DNA from: Mallotus nudiflorus
Lineage: Eukaryota; Streptophyta; Magnoliopsida; Malpighiales; Euphorbiaceae
Reading direction: 5' to 3'
Assembly (NCBI GenBank): GCA_947683625.1
Contig: CANTUR010000069.1
Location: forward strand, 5,332,001-5,396,000
DNA length: 64,000 nt
The notes beneath the pieces were generated by a model. That model did no database searches, was not told the DNA's origin, and saw only the letters and a list, made by a program, of their open reading frames with translations. Below, one piece after another: positions 47,344-59,300 of the stretch. Each line of letters opens with the position of its first letter. Position 1 is the stretch's first letter. Both the position numbers and the translations under genes were made by a program.

Positions 47344-49312
47344 TATAGGCGGCGAGGTTTATTCGCGTGCCTAAGTGTTTTTTCGACCATGGCACTGTGT
47401 GGGCTCAAGGCCCACTAGAAAATACGATATAGGTCTTGGGCCTATTCGGAGATGGAGTCGCCACCCGAATAAAAGCCGAGACGCACTGTACAACAACTAG
47501 ATCCCACGGAGGTTCCCAACCGTTATCAAAGATTGGGTTCAAAAACTGGGTATGAGCATTTGAATGCTCACCCAACCTTGCGGTTGGCATCCATTTATGT
47601 TTTGCATTTTATTACCATTTAATTATTTAATTATTTCCTCATTTACATTCAAAGTTGCACTTGCCTTCATTTACTTTCCAAATTTTATAATTAAGTCCAA
47701 GTTTACACATTAGTCCAGTTTTATGCTTTTGAGTCCCAACATTCAACAAAAATAAAATAAATAATAATTTACAACCATACATTCAAAATCAAATGAGGAA
47801 AGGGATTAAGGATTGCAATGCTTTTAGGCTAAATGAAAGAATAATATACAGAAAATAAACTAAACATATACCGAAAATAAATCGATAAAATAACATAAAT
47901 GCAGTAATAAAAAAGAGGTAACTAACAAAGGTGACTACTCAATGATGGAAATCATCAAGTAAATCCTATAAATAACACACAGTTAGTCCTTCCTTTCAAA
48001 AAAATAAAATAAAATTACATATAACGATACTTACAAAGAGACTCTATAAGAAAGGGGGTTTTCACATTATGAACTAAATAAACCATCAAACAATCGAGAT
48101 GAACGTCATCATGTAATGAAATAGCCATGTTTAAGGTAAAAAAAAACATATTAAAGTGGACACTGCAACAAGCATTAATAAAAATGAAGTTAAAAGCATG
48201 CCAAACCTGTCAATGTGGCGATCACCTCATTGACAAGGCGACGCCTCATCAATAGAGGCCCCTAGTATTTCTAAGGCAGAAAAAGACATACAACACACAT
48301 GAATAAAGGAGACTTCCTAGAGGCTTGTCAATGGGAGTTGATCACCTCATTGACAAGAGGCGACGCCTCTATGAAGAAGCGTCGCTTGATCAACAGGCCA
48401 GTCTCGACTCTCAAACATTCAGACTTCTACTTTAAGTAACAATACATGAATACACACTCTACAATCATCAAACTACAACTACATGCAAAAGTATTCAAAG
48501 ATCACATCAATAAAGTGGGATATTAAGCAAGATAAACTAGAAATATACCTAAAATACACTAACAACTTAGTCACACACAAGCAAGAATACACAAAATGAT
48601 GCACATGTCAAGTTTAAGTGCAAGTTTTTTTACCAAAATGAGAGGCCCTCAAAGACGTTTTTGATTGTGATCCTTGCTAGGATGTGATCTTTACTTTTGA
48701 CACAATCTTCTTCCTTCTTCTCTTAGGAAAAGGCGGACCTTCCCTTGCCTCAATCTCACCTTCTTCCTTGAGGACGTTTTTTCATTGCTTTCCTCTTTTT
48801 TTTTTTAGAGCTCCTCCCTCTCTTTTTTTCTCTTTTTTTCAATAATGGCCTCCCCCTCCCTTTTTTCTTTTCTCTCTCCTTTTTCTTTTATTTCCTAACT
48901 TCTCCATGCCCCTAAGCCCTCTAGTTCATCATGAGCCTCCATAGTTTTTTTCTCTTCTCCAAAAATTTCTTCCTCACGCCAAATCAGGTATGGAGGGTGG
49001 GGCTCACATCACTTGGCCACCATGGTTGCAGCTGCAACTGGGCTGCCATAGAGGCGGCTCCCCTTCGATGAGGCGATGCCGTTTCGGCCCGGGCTGTGTT
49101 GGGCCAAACGGATTTGGACTAAATTTGGATAGTTGAGCCATATTTTAGGCTTTTTAAGTTTTAAGTTTTCAATTCCACATTCCATTAGAGATTCAGGTTT
49201 CATTCTCATGTCCAAGTTTCACATTCTCATTATTGAGCTCAACAGCGGGCCGATCAAATCAAACACCTTTAAATCATCCCCTAACATGAATTGACCGAAT
49301 CGAGTGTCTACA
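47344..49312 (-). repeat. 5' LTR of the Tat/Ogre-like element
   Basis: Partner of 32023-34024, about 1969 bp. The outer end GTGTCTACA gives a TGTAGACAC start on the element's strand. Transcription driven by it would run leftwards, away from DPE2. Palindromic repeat units occur at 48203-48255, 48330-48390 and 49050-49080, with numbers different from the other LTR. A primer-site-like sequence lies inside the LTR at about 47448-47463. Confidence 0.9.
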
Positions 49313-50305
49313 ATATATTTAATTATTTATTTATTATATATTATGAATCTAATAAAATTTTTATTCATCCGTGTGATACGTAGCTGTGTTTACTGGTATG
49401 TATACGCGCGCGTGTATTAACATAATTATTATCCTTACTGACGTTTTAACTAGGCAAGAATTTCCAAAGGTAATGTACATTAATGATTGTCATACGGTGG
49501 TGTTGCGCTAAGATTGCAGCAAGGATTAGGCAAGAATAGGCACCTATTCCGCGAGATAGGCGTGGAAGATATCTTTATCTCTACTCACAGTCTGCGAGCT
49601 CTGTGTCATTTCTCCCGTGAAAGCAGCTTTCAGTTTTGTCGACTTATTAAAAAAAATATCACGAATTCACTGATTTCAGTGGCTGCATTTTGTGTAAAGA
49701 ATTGATTTTTGTGAATGTGCTGTGAATTTATTTAATTTTTTTCCCATAAGAAAATATCTTTCTCCACCGTGAAAGCGGTATAAAATCTTTTTCTCTATAC
49801 GTTCATATAATATCTTTATCCTCTTGTAAGCAACTCTCACTGTTTTTTGTTTTCTCTTGTGGCATAGAACCAAACAAATCCCAGTCTTAGATTCCTTTGT
49901 TTATGTTTCATTTCTCTCTCTTTAATACACATCATTCATTTCAGACACAATTGTCCAAGTTAATTTCTTTTAGTTCAAGCAAAGGTGATTGCTGCTCCCT
50001 CCACAGTACTTTTTTTCTTTTAATGACTTTCTTTCGTATCTACCTGTTATTCAAAATTTCCAGTTAATTACTGATAATTTTCATCTGGGCATTCATTGTT
50101 TTCTATTATTAGATAAAATTCTGTGTTAGTTATTTGAATTTTAAGCTTTTTGCTTTCTGGGTTTTGCCTTTTTTTCCCCTGAATTCCAATTTGGTTAATG
50201 CCAATCTGAATATGAATTTTTTTAATGTATGCATTAACGTTATGCATTTGGCATTTTACTAGATTGAGAGGAAGATAATCCGGAGCGTAATTGTATCGGA
50301 AAGAA
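49313..50305 (+). promoter_or_regulatory. DPE2 promoter and 5' leader
   Basis: About 1 kb between the retrotransposon and the DPE2 start. A CGCGCGCGTGT run at 49404-49415 stands out in AT-rich DNA; CGCG boxes with CGTGT are the type bound by CAMTA factors, but function is not shown. A possible 5' UTR intron has donor CAAAG|GTGATT near 49986 and acceptor TTTTACTAG near 50261; it would leave a 44-base exon before the ATG. In-frame TAA at 50288-50290 fixes the start. Confidence 0.45.
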
Positions 50306-53300
50306 ATGGAGAATTTGGGATTCTTTTCTGGAGCCAAGTGTGTGAAATTGAGCTTTAGATTGCCATATTACACTCAATGGGGTCAAAGCTTGGTTGTATG
50401 CGGTTCTGAACCGATCCTAGGTTCTTGGAGTGTGAAGAAAGGGTTACTATTAAATCCTGTTCATGAGGGTGAGGAGCTCATATGGTATGGAACTGTGGCA
50501 GTTCCAATCGAATTTAGTTGTGAGTATAGTTATTATGTGGTGGATGATGAGAAAAGTATTCTCAGATGGGAAATGGGGAAGAAACGTAAACTGTCACTTC
50601 CTCAGTCTATATATGGTGGAGAGACCGTTGTGCTTCATGATCTTTGGCAGGTGATATTCTTGTGCTCCTGTCTCCACTCTTCATGCTTTATAAATTATTC
50701 CTTTGTTTTAAAAAGAATCTTTAATTAATTCTGCTTTGTCTTCATTATTGTAGAAAATGCATGGGAACATAGCTTATTTTTATTTCTATAGCTTTTACCT
50801 ATGCTGTGGATATTCTCCAGGATAAGTTGTGTGAACTTCTAATTTTGCATGGTTGGAGTCTGCAGAAATGCTGAACTTTGTGTTTTTTTTTCTTCATTTA
50901 TTTTCTTCTCGATTTGTTCATTCATTCTTTTCCTTTCCTTGTTGGGTTCTAGATGGATTGATTGAAACATATCAATGGTACATAACGAAGCAGCTTTGCA
51001 TGTTATTGTGGAAAATGTATAAGAACATAGCTTACTTTTATTTCTATAGCTTTTACCTTTGCTTTGGGAATATTCTCCGGGATAAGTTGTGTGAACTTCT
51101 AATTTTGCATGGGTGGAATCTGCAGAATTGCTGAACTTTGTGTTTTTTTCTTCATTTATTTTCTTCTCGATCTGTTCATTCATTCTTTTCCTTTCCTTGT
51201 TGGGTTTTGTGTAGATTGATTGAAACATGTCAATGGTACATAACGAAGCAGCTTTGCATGTTGAGGACTTTTATATGCTGGCATTATATCATCTATCACT
51301 TACATGGTGCTATTGGTTGCAATAAATATTATTTACGAAAGCTCCATGATGCTGTCCAAGTGCAGAAGCAATAACTACCTGCATGAATTTTCAGAGTAGT
51401 GGACAGCAGTAACAACAATAACACAAGTATAATTTTTGGATTTGTTTAGTGGGCACTGGGCAGCAAGGTTTTAACACCATTTGTCTCTGATCACTCATGT
51501 TTTGAATAATGCTTAAACTTGTAGCCATGCATTTCAGTTGAAGCCATTGGCCATAAACATGCTAATAAGATTAAAAAATTAATGATAAGACATCATGCTG
51601 ATACCAGATTAAACCTCAGAATGTAACTTCATTGTTGTTGTTGTTGTGTTGTTTTTTTTTTTTCCTGCAGGTTTGGTGGTTCAGTTTGTTGTGGGTGTTA
51701 TTTTAAGTAGAATAGATTTGGGTAGAAGAACTGATAATTAGTTACAGTTCTTACTCTTGAATCCCTTTGACAATTACATCTCAGGTACTAATTGACTGTT
51801 GTGATTATATGGTTGATATTGCAGTTGTGATAATTTTGTGAATTTGTGTTGAGGATTATTGTGAAATTTAGGCTCCATTTATTTGCGGAAAATATTTTGT
51901 CTTTGAAAAATATTTCGTTAGAAAACATTTTCCAAAAAAAAATATTTTTCAAAGACAATATTTTCTGATGTTTGGCTACAACACTAAAAAACAATAAATA
52001 AGGAGAGAAGACATTGAAAAATAAAAGAAAAGGTAATAGATGAGGAGAGAAGGCATTGGCAAAGGTATTAGAAAATAATTTCCCATTCTTAGAATAGGAA
52101 ATTATTTTACCTTGTTTTGAAGTTATTTTCTTTTGATTAACAATTTATTTTCCTTTGACTTATTTTCTTTGGTAATTCAAACACTGAAAAATAAGGGAAA
52201 ATACTTTCCAAAAGAATATTTTTTGCAAACAAATGGAACCTTAATATTACGATGGAAAATTTTAAAATATTTTCATTTGTAAAATCAAAAATAAATTATT
52301 TCCGGTTACTGTGTTTACATTAGAAGTTATTGGGACATTTTAAGTTTATTGTGGGCTTGAGTAAGTTTTGATTTTATTTTTTTTTAGAAAGGTTCAATCA
52401 ATACTACAGGGCTGGCCATTAATTGCCAACTCTATAGCTGCTGCTGCTGCTTCTTTTCCCATTTCCTTTTAATGTGTAGGCATGAAAGCAAAATGAGGAA
52501 TGCTTTTGAAAATTGTGAATGGTTAACAATCCACAGATGTACTGGAGCTAGAACTTAGGAAATATTTTTAGGAATACAACACATTATGGCTTGTAGTAAA
52601 AACAATTATGTGTTTATTGAGGCTTTTTGTCAGCTCAAACCGTGCAGTCTTAGTTTCATTTAGAATCAAATACATAATTTGGATTGTTTATTTGGGCCGG
52701 CTTTCTGATTGTGGTGCAATACATCATGTAGTCATTAGTCTTTGAATACAAGCATATTTTTTCAGAGGAATATTGATAAAACCTTCATGATTCAACATTG
52801 GCTTCTTGGTGGCTGGGAATTACTGTTAGCTTTTTTCATATATAGATAGTGACGTAAAAGCTATTTCTTATCATATCCAGACAGGTGGTGATGCTATCCC
52901 TTTCAGAAGTGCTTTCAAAGACGTTATTTTTCGCAGAAGTTGGAACTTGAATATAGAAAAACCTCTAGTTGTCCAAAATAAGTTGGACAAAGAAGGTAAT
53001 TTTGTGTACTTTTTGTCATTCCGACGTTGATGCTGTCACATCTATTGTTAATATTTTTCTTTAGCATTTGTTTGCTAACACCTTTTCTCTATCAATTCTG
53101 AATTATGATAGATGGAATCCTCGTCCATTTTAAAATATGCTGTCCCAATGTAGAAGAAAAGACATCAGTAAATTCTTATCCTTCATAATATGTTATTTGA
53201 TTTGCACAGAAAATTATATCTAGAGGTTTGGTTGTTTATTTTTTTGCTCTGTTACTTCCTTCTATTTATTAATTTAATTCATGCAGGTTTACGTAATTGG

Positions 53301-56300
53301 TAGCATTGCTAAACTAGGCCAATGGAAGGTTCAGGCTGGACTTAAACTTAGCTTTGTGGGTGAATTTATTTGGCAAGCAGATGTTATGATGTCAAGGAGT
53401 GATTTCCCAATGAAATATCCTTTTAAAAATCTATCTCTTGAAAACTTATAGTTCCTGACAATTTATTTTGCTATTATTATACTTCCTCTCTTTTCGTTAA
53501 CGTGGTTTACATATAGATACTGCAAATACAATGAGGCAGGAAACATTTCTTTAGAAACTGGTCAAAATAGGGAGTTATCTCTTGACTCTTCAGAACTTTC
53601 ACCAAGGCACATTTTTCTTTCAGATGGCATGTTGCGAGTAAGATTTTGATTGTTGAGTTTAACTTGTGAGCAAATTTTGTTTTACAGGAAGTACTTGTTG
53701 GTTGATCTATTTGTTCTCTCAGGAAATGCCATGGCGAGGTGCTGGTGTTGCAATCCCTATGTTTTCTGTTAGGTCAGATAATGATCTTGGGGTTGGTGAG
53801 TTTCTTGACCTCAAACTTCTCGTTGATTGGGCTGTGGAATCTGGGTTTCATTTAGTTCAGCTTCTGCCAATCAATGACACTTCTGTGCATGGAATGTGGT
53901 GGGATTCATATCCTTACAGGTATGGCAAATTTTCTAAGGAATTTCTTCTTGGTTTAAATCAATGCCTTAGTGGTTGAGTTATTAAAGATCATAGACAATG
54001 ACGTAGAATTAAAATTGTTGATATTCCATATCTTTTCATTAAAACCTTTGTATTGTATTCTGCTCATGTTTTTTTGTTTTAGACATTTTTAAATTTCTCT
54101 CTGCATAGGAAAAGCAGAGTTCTTCCTACTTTCATATCTAATTCTGTGAGTGCAGTTTAGTGTTTTTTAGCATCACGAATTTCATGGCTTGATTTTATAT
54201 TCACATGCTAAAAATTCCTGAATATGATCTGGATTTGCAATCATATGTGAAATTGTATCCTTGATTTTCTTGGGCCCTGCAGTTCCCTATCTGTTATTGC
54301 ATTGCACCCATTGTACCTTAGAATTTCATGGCTTGATTTTATATTCACATGCTAAAAGTTCCTGATAATGATCTGGATTTGCAATCATATGTGAAATTTT
54401 ATCCTTGATTTTCTTGGGCCCTGCAGTTCCCTATCTGTTTTTGCATTGCACCCATTGTACCTTAGAGTACAGGCACTTTCAGAAAACCTGCCGGAGGATG
54501 TGAAGGTAATTTCACTTGCTGTTTAGTATTTATGAATGAATTAAAGTATTAACACTTTGCAATGATTTTTTTTTTGAACTGTAGATCTTTATTTTTCCAA
54601 CCTTTTCTTCTTAATCTTTTTTTTGATAAAGTGTATTCTGTTTTCCATATTTCTTGCAGAGAGAGATTCAGGAAGTGAAAGAACAACTTGATGGAAAGGT
54701 AGCCCCTTCTTGATTATTTAATTGCACTGTAATAGGTAGAAATTGTTGGAAAATATATTACATTGAAGAAATATGGGTAAAGACATTTTTGGTGTTTGAA
54801 CCTTTGAAGAAATATTAGTGTTTATAAATTTAACAAGGGTATAATGGTCATTTTTTGTAAAAAAAGTCAATAAGAGTCCGTAAGTGTTTAATTTTGAAAT
54901 TATATGTAGGTTAATATTCGATTTTGAAATAAGAGGGTTTGAAATGTCAATTAAGCCTAATTTTAGGGAGTTTAATGTCATTTGCTCTTACAGAAGACAA
55001 GAGTATAATGATAATTTTTTGCAAAAAAGTCAACAAAAGTCCTTAAGTGTTCGATTTTGAAACTATAGGGAAGTTAATATTTGATTTTGAGATAGGAGGT
55101 TTTAAAATGTAAATTAGGTCTAACCTTAGGGAGATGAATGTCATTTTCTCTAATATTAATTAAAAATAATATATTTTATGTAGAAAGTATATTTTACATA
55201 AGGCACTGCTTAATTTTAATATATATTACTTAATAATGCTCATTATTAAAATTTTCTAATAATATAATATATTAAATATAGTATAAATAATACTCATCAT
55301 ATATATCTTTAGCTAAAAAAGAAAGTCAAATATAAAAGCCAATACTATGAATATACTAATAGTTCTTTTACCTTATAAAAATCACTTGAAAGTTAAAACA
55401 AATAGCTACTGTAAAAGAAACAAACCAATAAAAGGAAGAATAAAAACCTAAATCAATATTGCTAATCTTACAAATTAAAAGAACGAATGAAAAAGAAAGA
55501 GTATAATATAATTTGTGAAGTTAAATTATATTTGTCATCCTTGTTAAGTTCAAGAAATAAAAGTAAAAAAGGAAGAACAAGTTAGGTTTGTGTTTTTATT
55601 TGGGAATATCTACTTTTTAAAGTGTTTTTAATTAAAAAACTATGATTTTTTCTATCTCCTAATTGTATCGTTTCTTAAATAAGATTCATTATATTTAATA
55701 AATAAGAATTGGTGAGGATCATGGATTCATATCGATTTGTACGATTCACCTTCAAATTGTATGATTCGACATTGATTCTCATATTTTTCCAAGTCGCCCA
55801 TAAATTTGCATTGAATTTGGGGTAAATTGACTTCAATCATCAATTGTAAGATTCTAACAACATTGTTATTAGGTTAAATATAGTTGTATTACCTAAACAT
55901 TCAATTTGTTATAGTTGGGGTATTAAACTTCAATTTTTTTCTGAAGTTACCAACAAATTCTATTTAGACATTCTTGGTAAGTCACTTGACTGGGTTTTAA
56001 TAACATGGCGATCAGAAGAAGAGTATTTCAGGAATATTTGCTACGTCATCTTTCTTCCTCACTTAAAATAGGATTAAATGTATAATACCAAATTTTAATT
56101 TTATTTTAAGTTGGGTACTCAATTTCAATTTATATATTTTTAAGTATTATTTATCATTCTATTTAAATATCTATGATTTGTCTAATTTTAATTTCCTCTA
56201 TGATCTATGATATTTAATTAATAATATTACATTTGCATTTAAATTTAAATTTAGTTTAGATGGAATGCTTGGTATGAAAAAAATGAATAATATGTTCATT

Positions 56301-59300
56301 TCTAGTCTCTAGATTTAATTTTTTAAAAAACAAAACATATATTTAAATCCTTAGCTTTAATTTTTTACATGAATACAAAATTTAGTAATTTTGTCTATTT
56401 AATTAGATTTTGTTATTAATCTTTATAATTGTATTTTATTAATATTTTAAGTTTAAGAATAAATTAATTATTTATAGAATTAGGATTAATTAAGTGGGAT
56501 GGAAGATGATGTTGGAAAGTCCATGGGCCTAGAGAGTCTCACTGCTTTGATGTTGGAAAGTCCATGAGCCTAGAGAGTCTCATTGCTCTTATTAATGACA
56601 AACAAGGTTACAAACGGGCTGAGCCAAACTTCCACAAGCTTAGGGTCACTATCCACAAGCCCAAGATCACTACTCTGTTCTCATGTTGGAAAGTCCATGG
56701 GCTCAAAGAGTCTCATTGATCAGGGTCACAAATGGGCTGAGCCAAACTTCCACAAGTCCAAGTTCAAGATTACTACTCTGATAACATGTTGGGAAGTCCA
56801 TGGGCCTAGAGAGTCTCACTAATCTCATTAACAACAAAAATGGTAACAACACGAATGGGGTCCATGGGCTCGAGGAGTCTCACTACTTTGATTAACGACA
56901 CAAATAGGGTCCATGGGTTTAGAGAGTGTTGGCTCTCTCTCTCATACACACACGCATATGGACACATAAATGGGGCTTGAACCCATCTAACACAAATCCA
57001 ATTAGCTTGTGTTAAGGCCCAATCTATATCACTTATGAGCCACTTGATTTCTTTATATTTTCCAATCTGAGATATGTTCATATTCTTCAACAATTACCAA
57101 CACTTTGCAATGGAACTTCTTCTTCTTTTTTTTTTTTTTTGGTTGAAAGGATATGGTTGGGATAAATGTTCTTGTCCTTGTTAAGACTAATAGATGATGA
57201 CCTAAGCCTTAAAGTTGCACTTGTAATTGTCATTTCTCCTATAAAATGATTTCTTGGAGTATGGTTTTGATTGACTGTACTCTAATTTCTTTGGTATCTC
57301 CTACGTAAACAAGTTTCCTGACTTGAAGTAAGGCTGGGTGGGTTCCTATATGGTGCCACTGATGTATATTCCTGCTACTTGTCATTTATTCAATGACATA
57401 TTTGTAATGGGTAAAGGTTTTTGTTAAGAGTCAGTTTTTCCTTATTAAGCATACAGATATGCTTTTCCATGTGCATTTCTCGAGGTTAACCTGGATCTAC
57501 GTTAATTGAAAAATCTAGATTGGTTTGACAATATTTATGCAGCCAATGAGCCTAACATATAATTGAATCCACACTATTTAAAAGCTGCAGTTGAATCCCC
57601 AGTTGATGTCCTTCACCTCCTGGATGCTAGGGTGTATTAAGTTTTGAACACAAGTTTAACAATAAGAACTAGTCATGTTATATAAGATGAATATCATTGA
57701 CCAACTTTAAGTGAGAAAATAGCATACATTAAGTGGGCTGAATGGTTCTTTTATTAATAAAATTCAAATTTGGAATCTGTGCAGGATGTTGATTATGAGG
57801 GCACTCTGGCTGCCAAACTTTCGATAGCCAAAAAAGTTTTTGCCCGAGAGAAAGATTTGATACTTAGCTCCTGTTCCTTTCAGCATTACCTTTCAGAGAA
57901 TGAGGTCTTATGTTTTTTTTTTTTTTAATTATTTTTAATTATTTTTTTAAGCTTCTTTTGATGTTTATTATGATTGAAAAATATTTGTTCCTTCATTGTA
58001 ATTATTGTTTCCCATGTTTAATTTGAATGCTATGCTTCTAATTTGTTGTAATTTCTTAAAGTTAACAGTTTCTTTGATTTATGTTTTACTTGATGAAAGG
58101 AATGGTTAAAACCCTATGCTGCTTTCTGTTTTCTGCGGGACTTCTTTGAAACTTCAGATCATAGTCAATGGGGTCGTTTTTCTCAGTATTCTAATGAGAA
58201 GGTAGTTAGCTCTCTGGTTTCTTTCAGCTCAGTTGAGGTTGATTATGTTAATGAAAATTGTCTGCTTCTTCCATATACAACTCTTTAGTCAATTTAATTG
58301 AACTTAAATAAGCCTTAGTCTGAAATGAGTTGGTGTTGGTAACATGTAATAACGATAATTTATATAATTTTACAAGTAAGATTTTTGTGTAAAATCTCGG
58401 ACAACAATTATTGTTCTTTTTTTTTTTTTTTCAGCTTGTGAAACTTGTCTCAAAAGACAGCTTGCACTATGACATGATCTGCTTTCATTACTACATCCAG
58501 TTCCACTTACATTTGCAAGTAAGTTCATTTTACAATGACTCCTTTTTTGTGCATTATATGCTACCACCCCCCTTCCCTTTTCATCCTTTTTCTTTCTTAG
58601 CAAGCAGGCATTTTTGGTATTATTTTAGGGATAATTATGAACTGACAGTAGATTCTTTAAAAAACTGTGAATTTTGCAGTTGTCAGAAGCTGCAGAATAT
58701 GCAACAAAGAAAGGGGTGATATTGAAAGGAGATCTTCCTATTGGTGTTGACAGAAACAGTGTGGATACTTGGGTCTATCCAAATCTATTTCGCATGAACA
58801 CATCAACTGGTGCACCTCCGGACTATTTTGATAAAAATGGCCAGAACTGGAGTTTCCCAACCTATAACTGGGAGGAAATGTCGAAAGACAACTACGCTTG
58901 GTGGCGTGCTCGTTTAACACAGGTTATATACTTTGCACTTGATCGTCTTGTCTGTGCTTAACACATATTATTTATGTATTTTCTGAAGAATTTTTTCTCT
59001 GGTTTCTGTTACAGATGGCCAAATACTTCACAGCATACAGGATTGATCATATATTGGGGTTTTTTAGGATTTGGGAACTTCCAGAGCATGCTATGACAGG
59101 TTTAATTGGAAAGTTCAGACCATCTATTCCTCTTAGTCAGGTACAATTGCATTTTTGCGGTATCCCTTAATGCAAAAGCACTACAGTAGCTTACTACTGG
59201 GTATGATATACTATAATGAGCCTAAAGTGCTCTTGTATCAGCACACCAGGTATCACTTACAAGAGAAATCTCATTTCATAACATGCATGAAAATATGGTT

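Larger units (their letters stand above)
32023..49312 (-). mobile_element. 17.3 kb Tat/Ogre-like Ty3-gypsy retrotransposon with extra antisense genes
   Basis: LTRs of about 2.0 kb (32023-34024 and 47344-49312) have TGTAG...CTACA-type ends, partly mutated on the inner sides. The flanks are ATATG (left) and ATATA (right), an imperfect 5-bp target duplication. The minus strand carries primer site, gag, protease, RT, RNase H, a second RNase H with its own DEDD-type acidic residues, and integrase; the second RNase H and the TGGCGACTCC primer site place it in the Tat/Ogre lineage. Between integrase and 3' LTR are tandem repeats and two plus-strand gene relics. All frames carry stops. Confidence 0.88.

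Noticed and set aside
50839..51374. Several reading frames on both strands within DPE2 intron 1
   Set aside because: They arise from the 258-bp tandem duplication, contain no domain, and the splice pattern of DPE2 spans them.
54836..55150. Additional DPE2 exons in the repeated part of intron 8
   Set aside because: Exons 8 and 9 join in phase (LDGK to DVDYEG) as expected for the family, and the repeats are stop-rich.
58411..58719. An independent gene at 58411-58719 overlapping DPE2
   Set aside because: The frame is composed of DPE2 exon 11, intron sequence and a poly-T run; the DPE2 exons join cleanly around it.
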